Source: Microbacterium esteraromaticum (GTDB lineage Bacteria; Actinomycetota; Actinomycetes; Actinomycetales; Microbacteriaceae). From it: 64,000 nt of DNA. The notes beneath the pieces are model-generated. The model was given only the letters and a program-made list of their open reading frames with translations, was not told the DNA's origin and made no database searches. Where the stretch lies: the NCBI RefSeq assembly GCF_017303215.1, contig NZ_JAEMWU010000001.1, positions 2,170,001 through 2,234,000 of the forward strand, written 5' to 3'. The translations under genes were made by a program, and so were the position numbers. Within the stretch, counting starts at the first letter, position 1. Each line of letters begins with the position of its first letter. Below, piece after piece: positions 45,208 through 54,630 of this stretch.

Positions 45208-46278
45208 CTACGTTCCGAGCGGCGCGTCACCGTCATCCGGCCTGCGCTGTGCGCGGGCCTCGCCGCGCTGCGCAGGCTCTGCACCGGGTGAGTCGGCGCC
45301 CGGTGCCGGGCCGCTGCCGCGGGTGATCCCGAGTTCCTGGCTCTCACTGAGCACCTGGGGGTGGTAGCGGGCCAGCCCGAACACGCCCCATACGGCGATC
45401 GCCCCGGCGACCACGAACATGATCAGCACCCACACCGGCGCGGCGTCGGCCTCACCGAGCACCAGGGCGCCGATCAGCACGGCGACGATCGGATCGATGA
45501 CGGTGAGTCCGGCGATGACGAGATCGGGCGGCCCCGAGCTGTACGCGGTCTGCACGAAGTAGGCGCCGACCGCGGCAGCGGCGATGAGGGCGATCAGGCA
45601 GGCGACGGTCAGCCAGTCGAAGTTCTGCGCCTGGATACGACTGATGACCGCTTTGGCGAGTGTGGCGACGAAACCGTAGAGCACACCAGCGCCGGTGACG
45701 TAGAACATCGCGCGCATGCGATGGCGCAGGATGAGCCATCCTGCGCCGAAGACGATGATGACCAGGAGCAGGATGGTCAGGATCATGAAGAGATCCTGAT
45801 CACGGATGGGGCGTTCCGTGGCGTAGAGCGCCGCCAGGCTGACGAACAGGAAGATGCCGCCGATACATGCGGCGATCGCGATCAGCGATTGCCTGGTCGG
45901 CGAGTGCCCCGAGATGCGGGCGTTCAGCAGTGTGGTGACGACGAGCGCGACGGCGCCGAGCGGCTGCACCACGATCAGCGGGGCGATGGCGATCGCACTG
46001 AGCTGGCACACGATCGCCAGCCCGAGCATCAGCGTTCCGATGAGCCACGACGGCCGGGTCAGCAACGCCTTCAACTGAGCCGAACTCAGACCTGTCGTGC
46101 CCTCGACACCGGTGATGCGCTCGACCTTCTCGACGCCGCGGTGCTGGTACTGCGCACCCAGCGACATGAACACCGCACCCGCCAGGGCCAACGGGATGCC
46201 CATCAACAGCCCGGGGTTGGCGAAGACGCCGACCAGCTGATCGCCGACATCGACTGCGAAACCCACCCCGTTTTGCAC
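45208..46278 (-). CDS. DMT-superfamily transporter, multipass membrane protein
   Basis: This 356-residue membrane protein has about ten hydrophobic segments in two EamA-like halves and a hydrophilic Pro/Gly/Arg-rich C-terminal tail. It resembles actinobacterial DMT-family permeases; the substrate is unknown. The start is GTG at 46278, with TAAGGT on the minus strand (46285-46290) 6 nt upstream, indicating a leaderless transcript. It is divergent from def and convergent with pgl, 7 bp apart. Confidence 0.85.
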   Translation of the reverse strand: MQNGVGFAVDVGDQLVGVFANPGLLMGIPLALAGAVFMSLGAQYQHRGVEKVERITGVEGTTGLSSAQLKALLTRPSWLIGTLMLGLAIVCQLSAIAIAPLIVVQPLGAVALVVTTLLNARISGHSPTRQSLIAIAACIGGIFLFVSLAALYATERPIRDQDLFMILTILLLVIIVFGAGWLILRHRMRAMFYVTGAGVLYGFVATLAKAVISRIQAQNFDWLTVACLIALIAAAAVGAYFVQTAYSSGPPDLVIAGLTVIDPIVAVLIGALVLGEADAAPVWVLIMFVVAGAIAVWGVFGLARYHPQVLSESQELGITRGSGPAPGADSPGAEPAQRGEARAQRRPDDGDAPLGT

Positions 46279-46321
46279 TGTCTCACCTTATCGGGCGCAG
46301 GTGAGCAAGTAGGGTTGTGCC

Positions 46322-46891
46322 GTGGCTGTTCTTGCGATCCGTATCATGGGCGACCCTGTTCTGCACTCTCCCGCGGGTGAGGTGACCGCGGTGACCGATG
46401 AGATCCGCACGCTCGTCGCCGACATGTACGAGACGATGGACCTCGCCCCCGGAGTCGGGCTCGCCGCCCCGCAGGTCGGGGTCGCGTTGCGTATCTACGT
46501 GTACTCGTACGTGGATGACGACGACCAGCCGTGGCGCGGCGAGATCATCAATCCGACGCTGTGGATGACCCCGCTCGAACCCGGCTCACCCGATCCGGAT
46601 GAGGAGGCTGAGGGATGCCTGTCGTTCCCCGGCGAGCGCTTCCCGTTGCGGCGCTCGGATCGCGTCCTGGTCACCGGGACTGACCTTGAGGGTGCGCCGG
46701 TGCGCATCGAGGTCGACGGCTGGCGCGCGCGCATCATGCAGCACGAGTTCGATCACCTCGACGGTGTGCTGTACGTCGATCGGCTCTCTGACAGCGATTG
46801 GAAGACCGCGCAGAAGATCGCACGCAAGCGCGGCTGGATCCGCGGTGGGCACAGCTGGATGCCCGGAGTGGACGATCTCGAGGGCGCGTAA
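46322..46891 (+). CDS. def: Peptide deformylase
   Basis: This 189-residue metalloenzyme removes the N-formyl group from new proteins. All three motifs are present: GVGLAAPQVG, EGCLSFPGE with the metal Cys, and QHEFDHLDG with two His ligands and the catalytic Glu. The start is GTG at 46322, with TAGGGT (46310-46315) 6 nt upstream. No fmt gene is adjacent. Confidence 0.95.
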   Translation: MAVLAIRIMGDPVLHSPAGEVTAVTDEIRTLVADMYETMDLAPGVGLAAPQVGVALRIYVYSYVDDDDQPWRGEIINPTLWMTPLEPGSPDPDEEAEGCLSFPGERFPLRRSDRVLVTGTDLEGAPVRIEVDGWRARIMQHEFDHLDGVLYVDRLSDSDWKTAQKIARKRGWIRGGHSWMPGVDDLEGA

Positions 46892-46917
46892 TCGCCTCGC
46901 TCACAGAGAGCACAAAG

Positions 46918-46947
46918 TTGACTCTCAGCTGGTTCACTGACTAGGTT
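46918..46947 (+). promoter_or_regulatory. Sigma70-like promoter for the septum-formation lipoprotein
   Basis: TTGACT at 46918-46923 and TAGGTT at 46942-46947 are separated by 18 bp. They lie about 50 bp before the ATG at 46999, which has GAGGAGG as its ribosome site. This is one of the few recognisable -35/-10 pairs in the window. Confidence 0.6.
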
Positions 46948-46998
46948 CCTCCTTCGGGTGCGTTCGCACCCGCACCCCACTTCGAGGAGGAACTCATC

Positions 46999-47514
46999 AT
47001 GGCCACCACGGGCACCCGCCGTACGATCGGGACCGTTGCCGCGACGGGAGCACTGGCGATCGCGCTCACCGGTTGCAGCCTGCCGTCCGACATCGCGAGC
47101 ATGCTCACCGGCGAGGCAGACCGTGACGGAGCCGGCAGCGTGCAGTCCTCCTCCGAGATCGGCATCTTCAACCTCCAGGTCGGCGACTGCAAGATGGAGG
47201 ACCAGAGCGGCGAGATCCTCGACACCACCGTCGTCCCGTGCGATGAGCCGCACGATGAAGAGGTCTACGACGAGTTCGCGATGGCCGACGGCGACTTCCC
47301 TGGCGTCGAGGCCATCCAGGCCGAAGCCGAGACCTACTGCGTGGAATCGTTCGGCGACTTCGTCGGGATGCCCTGGGAGGAATCCGCGCTGGAGTTCTTC
47401 GCCATCTACCCGACGCAGGGAACGTGGGAGCAGGCGGACGACCGCATCGTGCAGTGCGTGATCTGGGACCCCGAGGGCCAGGTCACGGGCACGCTCGCCG
47501 GCGCCGCGCGCTGA
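46999..47514 (+). CDS. Septum-formation family lipoprotein
   Basis: This 171-residue secreted lipoprotein has a basic start, the hydrophobic GTVAATGALAIAL and a lipobox LTGC (Cys26). The mature part matches the septum-formation family: GDCKMEDQSG, VPCDEPHDEEVYDEF, a Cys-containing AETYCVESF, and VQCVIWDP near the end. Four mature cysteines could form two disulfides. The family name comes from weak genetic evidence elsewhere, so the function remains uncertain. Confidence 0.82.
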   Translation: MATTGTRRTIGTVAATGALAIALTGCSLPSDIASMLTGEADRDGAGSVQSSSEIGIFNLQVGDCKMEDQSGEILDTTVVPCDEPHDEEVYDEFAMADGDFPGVEAIQAEAETYCVESFGDFVGMPWEESALEFFAIYPTQGTWEQADDRIVQCVIWDPEGQVTGTLAGAAR

Positions 47515-47518
47515 CTCC

Positions 47519-47537
47519 GCGCGGCGTCACGCCGCGC
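47519..47537 (+). terminator. Hairpin after the septum-formation lipoprotein gene
   Basis: GCGCGGCG (47519-47526) and CGCCGCGC (47530-47537) pair around a TCA loop, 4 bp after the stop codon. No U-tract follows. Confidence 0.6.
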
Positions 47538-47608
47538 AGACGGCGGGGGCGCTCCCTCTAGGCTTGGAGGGACTCCCCCCGCTCCCCCGAACTCTCGAAG
47601 AGGCACCC

Positions 47609-48595
47609 ATGACTGCGCGCACACGCATCGGCATCGTCGGCTACGGAAATCTCGGTCGAGGGGTTGAGACCGCGCTCACGCTGACACCCGACATGCACCT
47701 CGTCGGCGTCTTCACCCGCCGCGACCCGGCGACGGTTCGCCCACTGGCCGAGACGACGGCCGTGCACGGCCTGGAAGCCCTTGACGGCATGCGCGATGAG
47801 ATCGACGTGCTGATCTTGTGCGGTGGCTCGAAGTCTGACCTGCCTGAGCAGACGCCGGCGTTGGCATCCGCTTTCACGGTCGTCGACAGCTACGACACCC
47901 ACGCGCGCATCCCGCAGCACTTCGCCGCCGTCGACGCCGCGGCACGCGGCGCCGGCACCACGGCGATCATCTCGACCGGCTGGGATCCCGGGCTGTTCTC
48001 GCTGCAGCGCCTGTACGGCGAGGCCATCCTGCCGCAGGGCGAGACCTACACGTTCTGGGGGCGGGGGCTCAGCCAAGGGCACTCCGACGCGATCCGTCGA
48101 GTTCCCGGCGTCGCGGCCGGCGTGCAGTACACGATCCCCTCGGACGACGCGATCGAGCGTGTGCGCTCGGGGGCCCGCCCCGAGCTGTCCACGCGCGACA
48201 AGCACACGCGTGAGTGCTTCGTCGTGCTCGCCGAGGGTGCGGACGCGGATGCTGTGCGCGAGGCCATCGTGACGATGCCGGACTACTTCGAACCGTACGA
48301 CACGACGGTGACCTTCATCTCGACGGAGGAGCTCGCAACGAATCACGCGGGTGTCCCCCACGGCGGCTTCGTGATCCGCAGCGCTGAGACGTCCGCCGGC
48401 ACCACGCAGACGATCGACTACCGTCTCGCCCTGGAGTCGAACCCCGAGTTCACGGCCAGCGTTCTCGTCGCCTACGCCCGCGCGGCCGCCCGGCTGGCGG
48501 CATCCGGCGATCATGGCGCGAAGACACCGTTCGACGTCGCCCCGGGGCTGCTCTCGCCGAAGTCGCCCGAGCAGCTGCGCGCCGAGATGCTCTAG
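47609..48595 (+). CDS. ddh: Meso-diaminopimelate dehydrogenase
   Basis: This 328-residue NADPH enzyme makes meso-DAP in one step from tetrahydrodipicolinate, bypassing the longer acylated route to lysine. GIVGYGNLGRGVE is the cofactor motif, and CGGSKSDLPEQTP, STGWDPGLFSLQR and GLSQGHSDAIRRVPGV are family hallmarks. ATG 47609 is preceded by AAGAGG; TAGGCT at about 47559-47564 is a likely -10. In a group that often lacks DAP in its cell wall, the product may serve lysine synthesis. Confidence 0.95.
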   Translation: MTARTRIGIVGYGNLGRGVETALTLTPDMHLVGVFTRRDPATVRPLAETTAVHGLEALDGMRDEIDVLILCGGSKSDLPEQTPALASAFTVVDSYDTHARIPQHFAAVDAAARGAGTTAIISTGWDPGLFSLQRLYGEAILPQGETYTFWGRGLSQGHSDAIRRVPGVAAGVQYTIPSDDAIERVRSGARPELSTRDKHTRECFVVLAEGADADAVREAIVTMPDYFEPYDTTVTFISTEELATNHAGVPHGGFVIRSAETSAGTTQTIDYRLALESNPEFTASVLVAYARAAARLAASGDHGAKTPFDVAPGLLSPKSPEQLRAEML

Positions 48596-48661
48596 GACGT
48601 ACCGCGTGGTGCGGGGCCGACCGGACCCCACACCACACGCGTCGGACCACGCGGAACACGC

Positions 48662-48694
48662 AGAAGAGCCCCGTCCTGAGGACGGGGCTCTTCT
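48662..48694. terminator. Bidirectional terminator between ddh and tRNA-Asn
   Basis: Perfect 15-bp arms at 48662-48676 and 48680-48694 enclose a TGA loop. The stem starts AGAAGAGCC, so the descending strand ends TTCT. It lies between ddh and the oppositely transcribed tRNA gene. Confidence 0.88.
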
Positions 48695-48700
48695 CTGTTG

Positions 48701-48773
48701 CTCCCCCGGTTGGACTCGAACCAACAACCTGCCGGTTAACAGCCGGCTGCTCTGCCAATTGAGCTACAGGGGA
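48701..48773 (-). tRNA. tRNA-Asn (anticodon GTT)
   Basis: The minus strand reads TCCCCTGTAGCTCAATTGGC as the acceptor and D arm. The anticodon stem GCCGG/CCGGC flanks loop CTGTTAA, and the T arm has GGTTCGAGTCC. The acceptor closes with CGGGGGA and discriminator G; one pair is a T-G wobble. CCA is not encoded. It is 73 nt long. Confidence 0.95.
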
Positions 48774-48858
48774 ATGTGCTCGCTGCGCGGGCAACTCGTC
48801 TAGCTTAGCAAACTCCCACGGCCTCTCCGAACACGGGCCACCGCCCGGGCGTGGCGTG

Positions 48859-49626
48859 TCAGCGCGCTCCGTTCGGCTCCGCATCCGGCGACCACAGCAG
48901 GTTGCGTCCGACGCCTCGAGCGACCACGTGACCGCCACGCAGGATCAGGGTCTCCGCATCGAGCTCGCGAATGAAGTCGGCGTCGTTGGTCACCATCAGC
49001 GCCGCCATCGCGCGCTCGGTTCGGCGCCGGGTGATCGCGCCGAAGACCACCGGGCGGACCTCCAGATCGAGGTTCGCGAGGGGTTCGTCGGCGATGAGCA
49101 CGTGGGGTTCGAGCATCAGTGCGCGAGCGATCGCGACGCGCTGGCGCATGCCTGCGCTGAGCTCATACGGAAACTTCGTCGCCATTCCCAGCGGCAGGTG
49201 CAGCTCGTCGAGCAGCGCCGCGACGCGCATCGCGAGTGCCCGACTGTTGACCTTCTTCTCGCGCGAGGTGACCGGCTCCGAGATCGCCTCGCCGACCGTG
49301 AGGCGCGGCGGCAACGACCCGCCCGCCCCCTGCGGCACGAATCCGGTGAGTGCTGTCAGCACGCGACGTCGGCGCCCGGGCCGACGCACGTTCACCCCGC
49401 ACACCTCGGCACGCCCGCCGGCGACCTTGAGCGAGGCGTCCCCCATGCCCGCCAGCGCAGTCACCAGCGACGACTTGCCCGATCCGGTCGAACCGCCGAT
49501 GCACATCAGCTCACCCGGCTGCAGAGTGAATGTCACGCCGTCGACGGCACGGGTGGTGCCGCCGTGCCCGATCCGATCGATGACGAGGTCATGGCAGTCG
49601 ATCGCGGCGTCACTGTCGGCAGGCAT
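48859..49626 (-). CDS. ABC ATP-binding protein with atypical H-loop, orphan
   Basis: This is a 255-residue single ABC domain closest in style to peptide-importer ATPases. Walker A is [10 protein letters not shown], the signature LSAGMRQR (Gly to Ala) and Walker [13 protein letters not shown]. The usual switch histidine is replaced by Asn (MVTNDADFI). No permease is adjacent. The changes could lower or alter ATP hydrolysis. It lies downstream of dnaG on the same strand, 32 bp away. Confidence 0.82.
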   Translation of the reverse strand: MPADSDAAIDCHDLVIDRIGHGGTTRAVDGVTFTLQPGELMCIGGSTGSGKSSLVTALAGMGDASLKVAGGRAEVCGVNVRRPGRRRRVLTALTGFVPQGAGGSLPPRLTVGEAISEPVTSREKKVNSRALAMRVAALLDELHLPLGMATKFPYELSAGMRQRVAIARALMLEPHVLIADEPLANLDLEVRPVVFGAITRRRTERAMAALMVTNDADFIRELDAETLILRGGHVVARGVGRNLLWSPDAEPNGAR

Positions 49627-49658
49627 GTCTCCATCCTGCCCGGTTCACGCGGTCGCCG

Positions 49659-51512
49659 TCACGTTTCGATGAACTGCAGTCGCTCCGCGTCGACATCACG
49701 CAGGCGCATCCGCAGCGCCCGACCGCCTTCCGAGTCCGCGGGTACCCGCTGAACGGCTCCCAGGAGCTCGTGCTTCTCGCGTTCGATGCTGCGCAGGATC
49801 AGCCGACGACACATATCCGTCGCCGAGGCGAGCGCACCCGCCTCATCCCGTGCAGGGAACGGCATCATCAGGAGTTCGCCGGCCAGCGCACGATAGGGCT
49901 CGCGCACGGCATCCGCCGCTCCCGTCGCCCAGCCGACGCGCGCGCGATCAGCGACGGATGCCACCGACTGGCGCACCGCCTCCAGCGCCGGGTTTCGGAA
50001 CGGCTCGGTGAGCGCCCGCGCCAGCAGGGCGGGATCGATACGGTGGCCGTACTGCAGTACGCCCATCAGCGCATCCCGTTCAAGCGCGACCTCGGCGGTG
50101 CGCGGCAAGTCGCGCAGGCGCACCGGCGCCGTCGCATCGCCGTCGGGTGCGGATGCCACCGGCTCGGACCGCACGTGCGGCGCCTCGCGGCCGCCACGTG
50201 CAGCGCGCTGCACCTGCTGGTGCACGGACGTCGGGTCCATGCCCAAACGGCGCGCCAGCACGCGCTCGTACCCCGGCCGAAGCAGCTCATCACGGATCTC
50301 GGCGACGATCGGTGCCGCGGCGCGCAGCGCGCCGACCTGCCCCTCCACGGTGGCGAGGTCGTAGGCGGCGAGCTTACGGTCGATCGCGAACTCGAACATC
50401 GGCACCTTGGCGTCCATCAGGCCGCGCACGGCGGCATCCCCGCGCTGCAAGCGCAGATCGCACGGGTCCAGACCGTCGGGAGCGACCGCCACGAACGTCT
50501 GGGCCGTGAAGCGGGAGTCCTCCGAGAAGGCACGCAGCGCGGCCTTCTGACCGGCCTCGTCACCATCGAAGGTGAAGACGACCTCGCCGGCAGCCGAGTC
50601 ATCACCCATCACCCGGCGCAGCACCTTGATGTGCTCGGCGCCGAACGCCGTGCCGCAGGTGGCGATCGCCGTCGTCACCCCGGCCAGGTGACAGGCCATC
50701 ACGTCGGTGTACCCCTCGACGACGACCACCCGGCGCGGGTCGCCGCGCGCGATGTCGCGCTTTGCCAGATCGAGTCCGTACAGCACCTGCGCCTTCTTGT
50801 AGATCGGCGTCTCGGGGGTGTTCAGGTACTTCGGCCCCTGGTCGTCGTCGTACAGCTTGCGCGCGCCGAAGCCGATGGTCTGCCCGGTGACGTCACGGAT
50901 CGGCCACACCAGACGCCCACGGAATCGGTCGTACACGCCGCGCTGACCGGCAGAGACCAGTCCCGCCGCCGTCAGTTCATCACGGGTGAAGCCCTGCGCG
51001 CTCAGCGCCTTGAGCATGTTCTCCCAGCCGCGCGGGGCATATCCGACGCCGAAGTGCGCCGCCGCACCGGCGTCGAAGCCGCGCTCGCCCAGGAACCGCC
51101 TCGCCGTCTCCGCCTCCGGGCTCAGCAGCTGCGAGCGGAAGTACTCCCCCGCCGCCGAGTTCGCCGCATACAGACGGCTGCGTCCGCTGCTCTCGGGCGC
51201 AGCACCGCCGTCCTCATAATGCAGCGAGTACCCGATGCGTGCCGCGAGCCGCTCAACCGCCTCGGTGAAGCTGACGTGGTCCATCTCGCGCAGAAACGAG
51301 TACACGTCTCCCGAGGCGCCGCAGCCGAAGCAGTGGTAGTAGCCGACCTGGGGACGGACGTGGAAGCTGGGACTCTTCTCGTCGTGGAAGGGGCACAGCC
51401 CCTTCATGGAACCCACCCCGGCCGACTTGAGGGCGACGCGCTCGCCGACGATGTCAGCGATGTTCGTTCGCGTCTTGACCTCTTCGACGTCCGCCTGAAG
51501 AATGCGCGGCAT
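49659..51512 (-). CDS. dnaG: DNA primase
   Basis: This 617-residue primase synthesises RNA primers at the replication fork. The CHC2 zinc finger has Cys40, His43, Cys61 and Cys64 ([23 protein letters not shown]). The TOPRIM core has [17 protein letters not shown] and [13 protein letters not shown], and a C-terminal helicase-binding region follows. The ATG overlaps the dgt stop by 1 bp (TGATG). The dusB-dgt-dnaG order is common in Actinobacteria. Confidence 0.97.
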   Translation of the reverse strand: MPRILQADVEEVKTRTNIADIVGERVALKSAGVGSMKGLCPFHDEKSPSFHVRPQVGYYHCFGCGASGDVYSFLREMDHVSFTEAVERLAARIGYSLHYEDGGAAPESSGRSRLYAANSAAGEYFRSQLLSPEAETARRFLGERGFDAGAAAHFGVGYAPRGWENMLKALSAQGFTRDELTAAGLVSAGQRGVYDRFRGRLVWPIRDVTGQTIGFGARKLYDDDQGPKYLNTPETPIYKKAQVLYGLDLAKRDIARGDPRRVVVVEGYTDVMACHLAGVTTAIATCGTAFGAEHIKVLRRVMGDDSAAGEVVFTFDGDEAGQKAALRAFSEDSRFTAQTFVAVAPDGLDPCDLRLQRGDAAVRGLMDAKVPMFEFAIDRKLAAYDLATVEGQVGALRAAAPIVAEIRDELLRPGYERVLARRLGMDPTSVHQQVQRAARGGREAPHVRSEPVASAPDGDATAPVRLRDLPRTAEVALERDALMGVLQYGHRIDPALLARALTEPFRNPALEAVRQSVASVADRARVGWATGAADAVREPYRALAGELLMMPFPARDEAGALASATDMCRRLILRSIEREKHELLGAVQRVPADSEGGRALRMRLRDVDAERLQFIET

Positions 51513-52912
51513 CAGCGCGCTCCTTCAACGACCACCTGAGGCTGGGGATGCGGATGACGGTGCCCGCCCGGGCGGGCGTGGCGCGGCGTCCAGATTCCGA
51601 CCTCGGCCGGATCGATCTCGCCGACCAGCCGGTTATGCCAGTCGACGGCGGTCTGGTCGGTGAGGCTGGCGACCTGATCGACCACGACGCGGGCACGTTC
51701 GGCATCCGACGTTGCGGCGAGGAAATCCGCCTCGAAAGCGGGTTCGAGCACATCGGCTCCCGCCGACCAGAGCGCGTCAGTCGACCACAGCGCATCCGCC
51801 AACCGCACGAGAACACGCCGCTGCTCCTTGTAGACGCCACGGCGGGCGTCGAGGGTCACGATGGCCTGCCCCATGATGCCCTTGAGAACGGCGATCTCGG
51901 CTTCGACGACACGCGGTACGACCACGTGCGCACTGTAGCGCGCCAGCGTGCTTCCGGGATAGGCCTCCCGCGTCGCGGTCACCGCAGCCCGAGCGAACCG
52001 GCCGATCAGGTCGCTGGTCAGGTTCTTCAGCTTCGCCAGGTCTCGGCGCGAACGATCGAAGGACTTCAACCACATCGGCTGCCGGGTCAGCCGGTACAGC
52101 GCATCGGCGAGTTCCTCGCGCGTGAAGTCGTATCCGACCCACTGCTGGATGCGCCCGACCAGCGGGTGGTGCTCGACGGGATCAGAGAGCTGAGCGACGT
52201 CGACGTAGCCGTTGACGATCGCGTCCTCGAAGTCGTGCACCGAATAGGCGATGTCGTCCGAGAGGTCCATGATCTCGGCCTCAACGCACCGCATGCGCCC
52301 GGGGGCGTCGGCGCGCATCCACCGGAAGACGGCCTCGTCCTCGGGATACACACCGAACTTCAGACGTCCGCCCGGATCGGGCATCGGCTCATCCACGGTC
52401 CACGGGTACTTGCACGTCGCGTCGAGCGTCGCCCGGGTCAGGTTGAGCCCGACGGAGTGCTCACGATCATCGAGCACCTTCGCCTCGAGCCGCGTCAGAA
52501 TACGCAACGACTGGGCGTTGCCCTCGAAACCGCCGATCGGCTCCGCCCACTCGTTCAGCGCGCGCTCGCCGTTGTGTCCGAAGGGTGGATGCCCGAGATC
52601 GTGGCTGAGGCAGGCCGTGTCGACCACGTCGGCCGAGACGCCCAGCGCCGCGGCCAGCTCGCGGCCGACCTGCGCGACTTCCAGCGAGTGCGTCAGCCGG
52701 TTGCGGGCGAAATCGGCGGTGCTCGCGGGGCTCAACACCTGTGTCTTGGCCGCCAGGCGGCGCAACGCGGCGGAGTGCAGTACCCGGGCGCGGTCGCGTG
52801 AGAAGTGATCACGCTCGGAGCGGTGCGTCTCGGCGAAGAAGCGTTCCGTATCAGCGCCCGTGTACCCGCCGGCCGTGTGTCCCACCGGTGCTGATGAGGA
52901 GTCAGCCGCCAT
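51512..52912 (-). CDS. dgt: Deoxyguanosinetriphosphate triphosphohydrolase-like protein
   Basis: This 466-residue HD-domain enzyme cleaves triphosphate from dNTPs and adjusts dNTP pools. Metal residues lie in RNRLTHSLEVAQVG and CLSHDLGHPPFGHNGE, with a downstream Asp in DLSDDIAYSVHD. It sits between dusB (11-bp overlap) and dnaG (1-bp overlap), so all three are translated together. Confidence 0.94.
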   Translation of the reverse strand: MAADSSSAPVGHTAGGYTGADTERFFAETHRSERDHFSRDRARVLHSAALRRLAAKTQVLSPASTADFARNRLTHSLEVAQVGRELAAALGVSADVVDTACLSHDLGHPPFGHNGERALNEWAEPIGGFEGNAQSLRILTRLEAKVLDDREHSVGLNLTRATLDATCKYPWTVDEPMPDPGGRLKFGVYPEDEAVFRWMRADAPGRMRCVEAEIMDLSDDIAYSVHDFEDAIVNGYVDVAQLSDPVEHHPLVGRIQQWVGYDFTREELADALYRLTRQPMWLKSFDRSRRDLAKLKNLTSDLIGRFARAAVTATREAYPGSTLARYSAHVVVPRVVEAEIAVLKGIMGQAIVTLDARRGVYKEQRRVLVRLADALWSTDALWSAGADVLEPAFEADFLAATSDAERARVVVDQVASLTDQTAVDWHNRLVGEIDPAEVGIWTPRHARPGGHRHPHPQPQVVVEGAR

Positions 52913-54065
52913 CGTTCTCGGTCTCCGCTCCGCGCATCATCTCTCCGATGCCCTCGCCGATCTCCTGCGAATCGAGCCATCCCTCGGGCAGTGCCGTGCG
53001 CTTCGGCGAACCGGCGCGTCCGCGCTGCCCCTCGGCGCCGACGCCGGGGTACGGTGCATCGCCGAGCGTACCGAGCAGATCATCGATCTCCTGCAGCGTC
53101 GATGCCTTCGCCAGCGCCGCGCGCAGCTCACCACCGACGGGGTATCCCTTGAAGTACCAGGCGACGTGCTTGCGCACGTCCTTGCATCCGCGGTCCTCGT
53201 CTTCGAAGAACTCCACGAGCAGTTCGGCGTGGCGCCGGAAGGCGGATGCCACGAACTGCAGGGTCGCATCGACCGGCGGTGCCGTCACCGCGTCCTTCGG
53301 GCCGAGCGCCGCGGCGAGTTCGCCGAACAGCCAGGGTCGCCCCAGGCATCCGCGGCCGACGACCACGCCGTCGGCGCCGGTCTGCGCCAGCATCCGCACG
53401 GCGTCATCGGCCGACCAGATGTCACCGTTGCCGAGCACGGGGATGCTGGTGACGGTCTGCTTGAGCTCACCGATGGCATTCCAGTCGGCGTGCCCGGAGT
53501 AGTACTGCGAAGCGGTGCGCGCGTGCAGCGCCACGGCGGCGGCACCGGCGTCCTCGGCCGCGCGCCCCGCCTCGAGGAACGTGAGGTGGTCGTCGTTGAT
53601 GCCCTTGCGCATCTTCACCGTCAACGGCACCGAGCCGGCGGCCTTGACGGCCTGGTCGACGATGTCCGAGAACAGACCGATCTTCCACGGCAACGCGGCG
53701 CCACCGCCCTTGCGGGTGACCTTGGGTACCGGGCATCCGAAGTTCAGATCGATGTGGTCGGCGTGGTCTTCGGCGACGATGATCCGCACAGCTTCGGCGA
53801 TGGTGCCGGGGTCGACGCCGTAGAGCTGGATCGAACGCGGCGTCTCCGACTCGTGGTGCTGGATCAGCCGCATCGTGATCGCGTTGCGTTCGACGAGTGC
53901 GCGCGAGGTGATCATCTCGCTGACGTACAGGCCAGCACCGTACTCACGGCACAGCCTGCGGAACGCGGTGTTCGTGATCCCGGCCATGGGCGCCAGGACG
54001 ACCGGCACGTCGAGTTCGATCGGGCCGATGCGCAGGGCGGTCGCGGGGGCAGTGGCAGCAGTCAT
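52902..54065 (-). CDS. dusB: tRNA-dihydrouridine synthase
   Basis: This 387-residue FMN enzyme reduces uridines in tRNA D-loops. VVLAPMAGITNTAFRRLC starts the TIM barrel, the catalytic Cys is in NFGCPVPKVTRKGGGAAL, and GNGDIWS and DGVVVGRGCLGRPW bind FMN. ATG 54065 is chosen over an upstream in-frame start because AAGGGA precedes it closely and it fits family length. It is divergent from the peroxidase gene. Confidence 0.94.
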   Translation of the reverse strand: MTAATAPATALRIGPIELDVPVVLAPMAGITNTAFRRLCREYGAGLYVSEMITSRALVERNAITMRLIQHHESETPRSIQLYGVDPGTIAEAVRIIVAEDHADHIDLNFGCPVPKVTRKGGGAALPWKIGLFSDIVDQAVKAAGSVPLTVKMRKGINDDHLTFLEAGRAAEDAGAAAVALHARTASQYYSGHADWNAIGELKQTVTSIPVLGNGDIWSADDAVRMLAQTGADGVVVGRGCLGRPWLFGELAAALGPKDAVTAPPVDATLQFVASAFRRHAELLVEFFEDEDRGCKDVRKHVAWYFKGYPVGGELRAALAKASTLQEIDDLLGTLGDAPYPGVGAEGQRGRAGSPKRTALPEGWLDSQEIGEGIGEMMRGAETENDGG

Positions 54066-54124
54066 ATCCCTTCCATTGTCCCAGACCGCGCCTGTGCCGG
54101 TCCGCACAGACATAGGCTGTGGAT

Positions 54125-54619
54125 ATGAGTGATCTTCCTGTGCGTCAGATCCCGTTCGTCGATGCTTCCGGAGCGGAGCGGACCCTCGATGACGTGGGCG
54201 CCGACGTGGTGCTCGTGGTCAATGTGGCGTCGAAGTGCGGTCTGACACCGCAGTACGCGCAGCTCGAGCAGCTGCAGCGTGAGTACGCCGACCGCGGCTT
54301 CACGGTACTGGGATTCCCGTGCAACCAGTTCCTGGGTCAGGAGCCGGGATCGATGGAGCAGATCCTCGACTTCTGCTCCACCACCTACGGCGTCTCGTTC
54401 CCGGTGAACGAGAAGGTGAAGGTCAACGGCAAGAACGCCGCCGACCTCTACAAGGCGCTCAAGCAGACTCCCGACGCCGAGGGCTCCGCCGGGCGCGTGA
54501 GCTGGAACTTCGAGAAGTTCCTCGTCGCACCCGACGGCGCCGTGCAGCGGTTCCGCCCGAAGCAGAAGCCGGATTCCCCCGAGATCGTCGCGGCGATCGA
54601 GGCAGCGCTCGTCCGCTGA
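54125..54619 (+). CDS. Glutathione peroxidase-family thiol peroxidase
   Basis: This 164-residue peroxidase has its peroxidatic Cys38 in NVASKCGLTPQY, a likely resolving Cys in LGFPCNQF, and the tetrad Trp in SWNFEKFLV. Cys in place of selenocysteine, and the absence of glutathione in most Actinobacteria, suggest a thioredoxin- or mycothiol-linked peroxidase. TAGGCT (54113-54118), 6 nt, ATG marks a leaderless start; a GTG two codons earlier is excluded by this spacing. Confidence 0.92.
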   Translation: MSDLPVRQIPFVDASGAERTLDDVGADVVLVVNVASKCGLTPQYAQLEQLQREYADRGFTVLGFPCNQFLGQEPGSMEQILDFCSTTYGVSFPVNEKVKVNGKNAADLYKALKQTPDAEGSAGRVSWNFEKFLVAPDGAVQRFRPKQKPDSPEIVAAIEAALVR

Positions 54620-54630
54620 TCAGGTCGGCG

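Noticed and set aside
48595..48859. Possible integration site at tRNA-Asn
   Set aside because: No integrase gene and no repeat of the tRNA 3' end was seen nearby.
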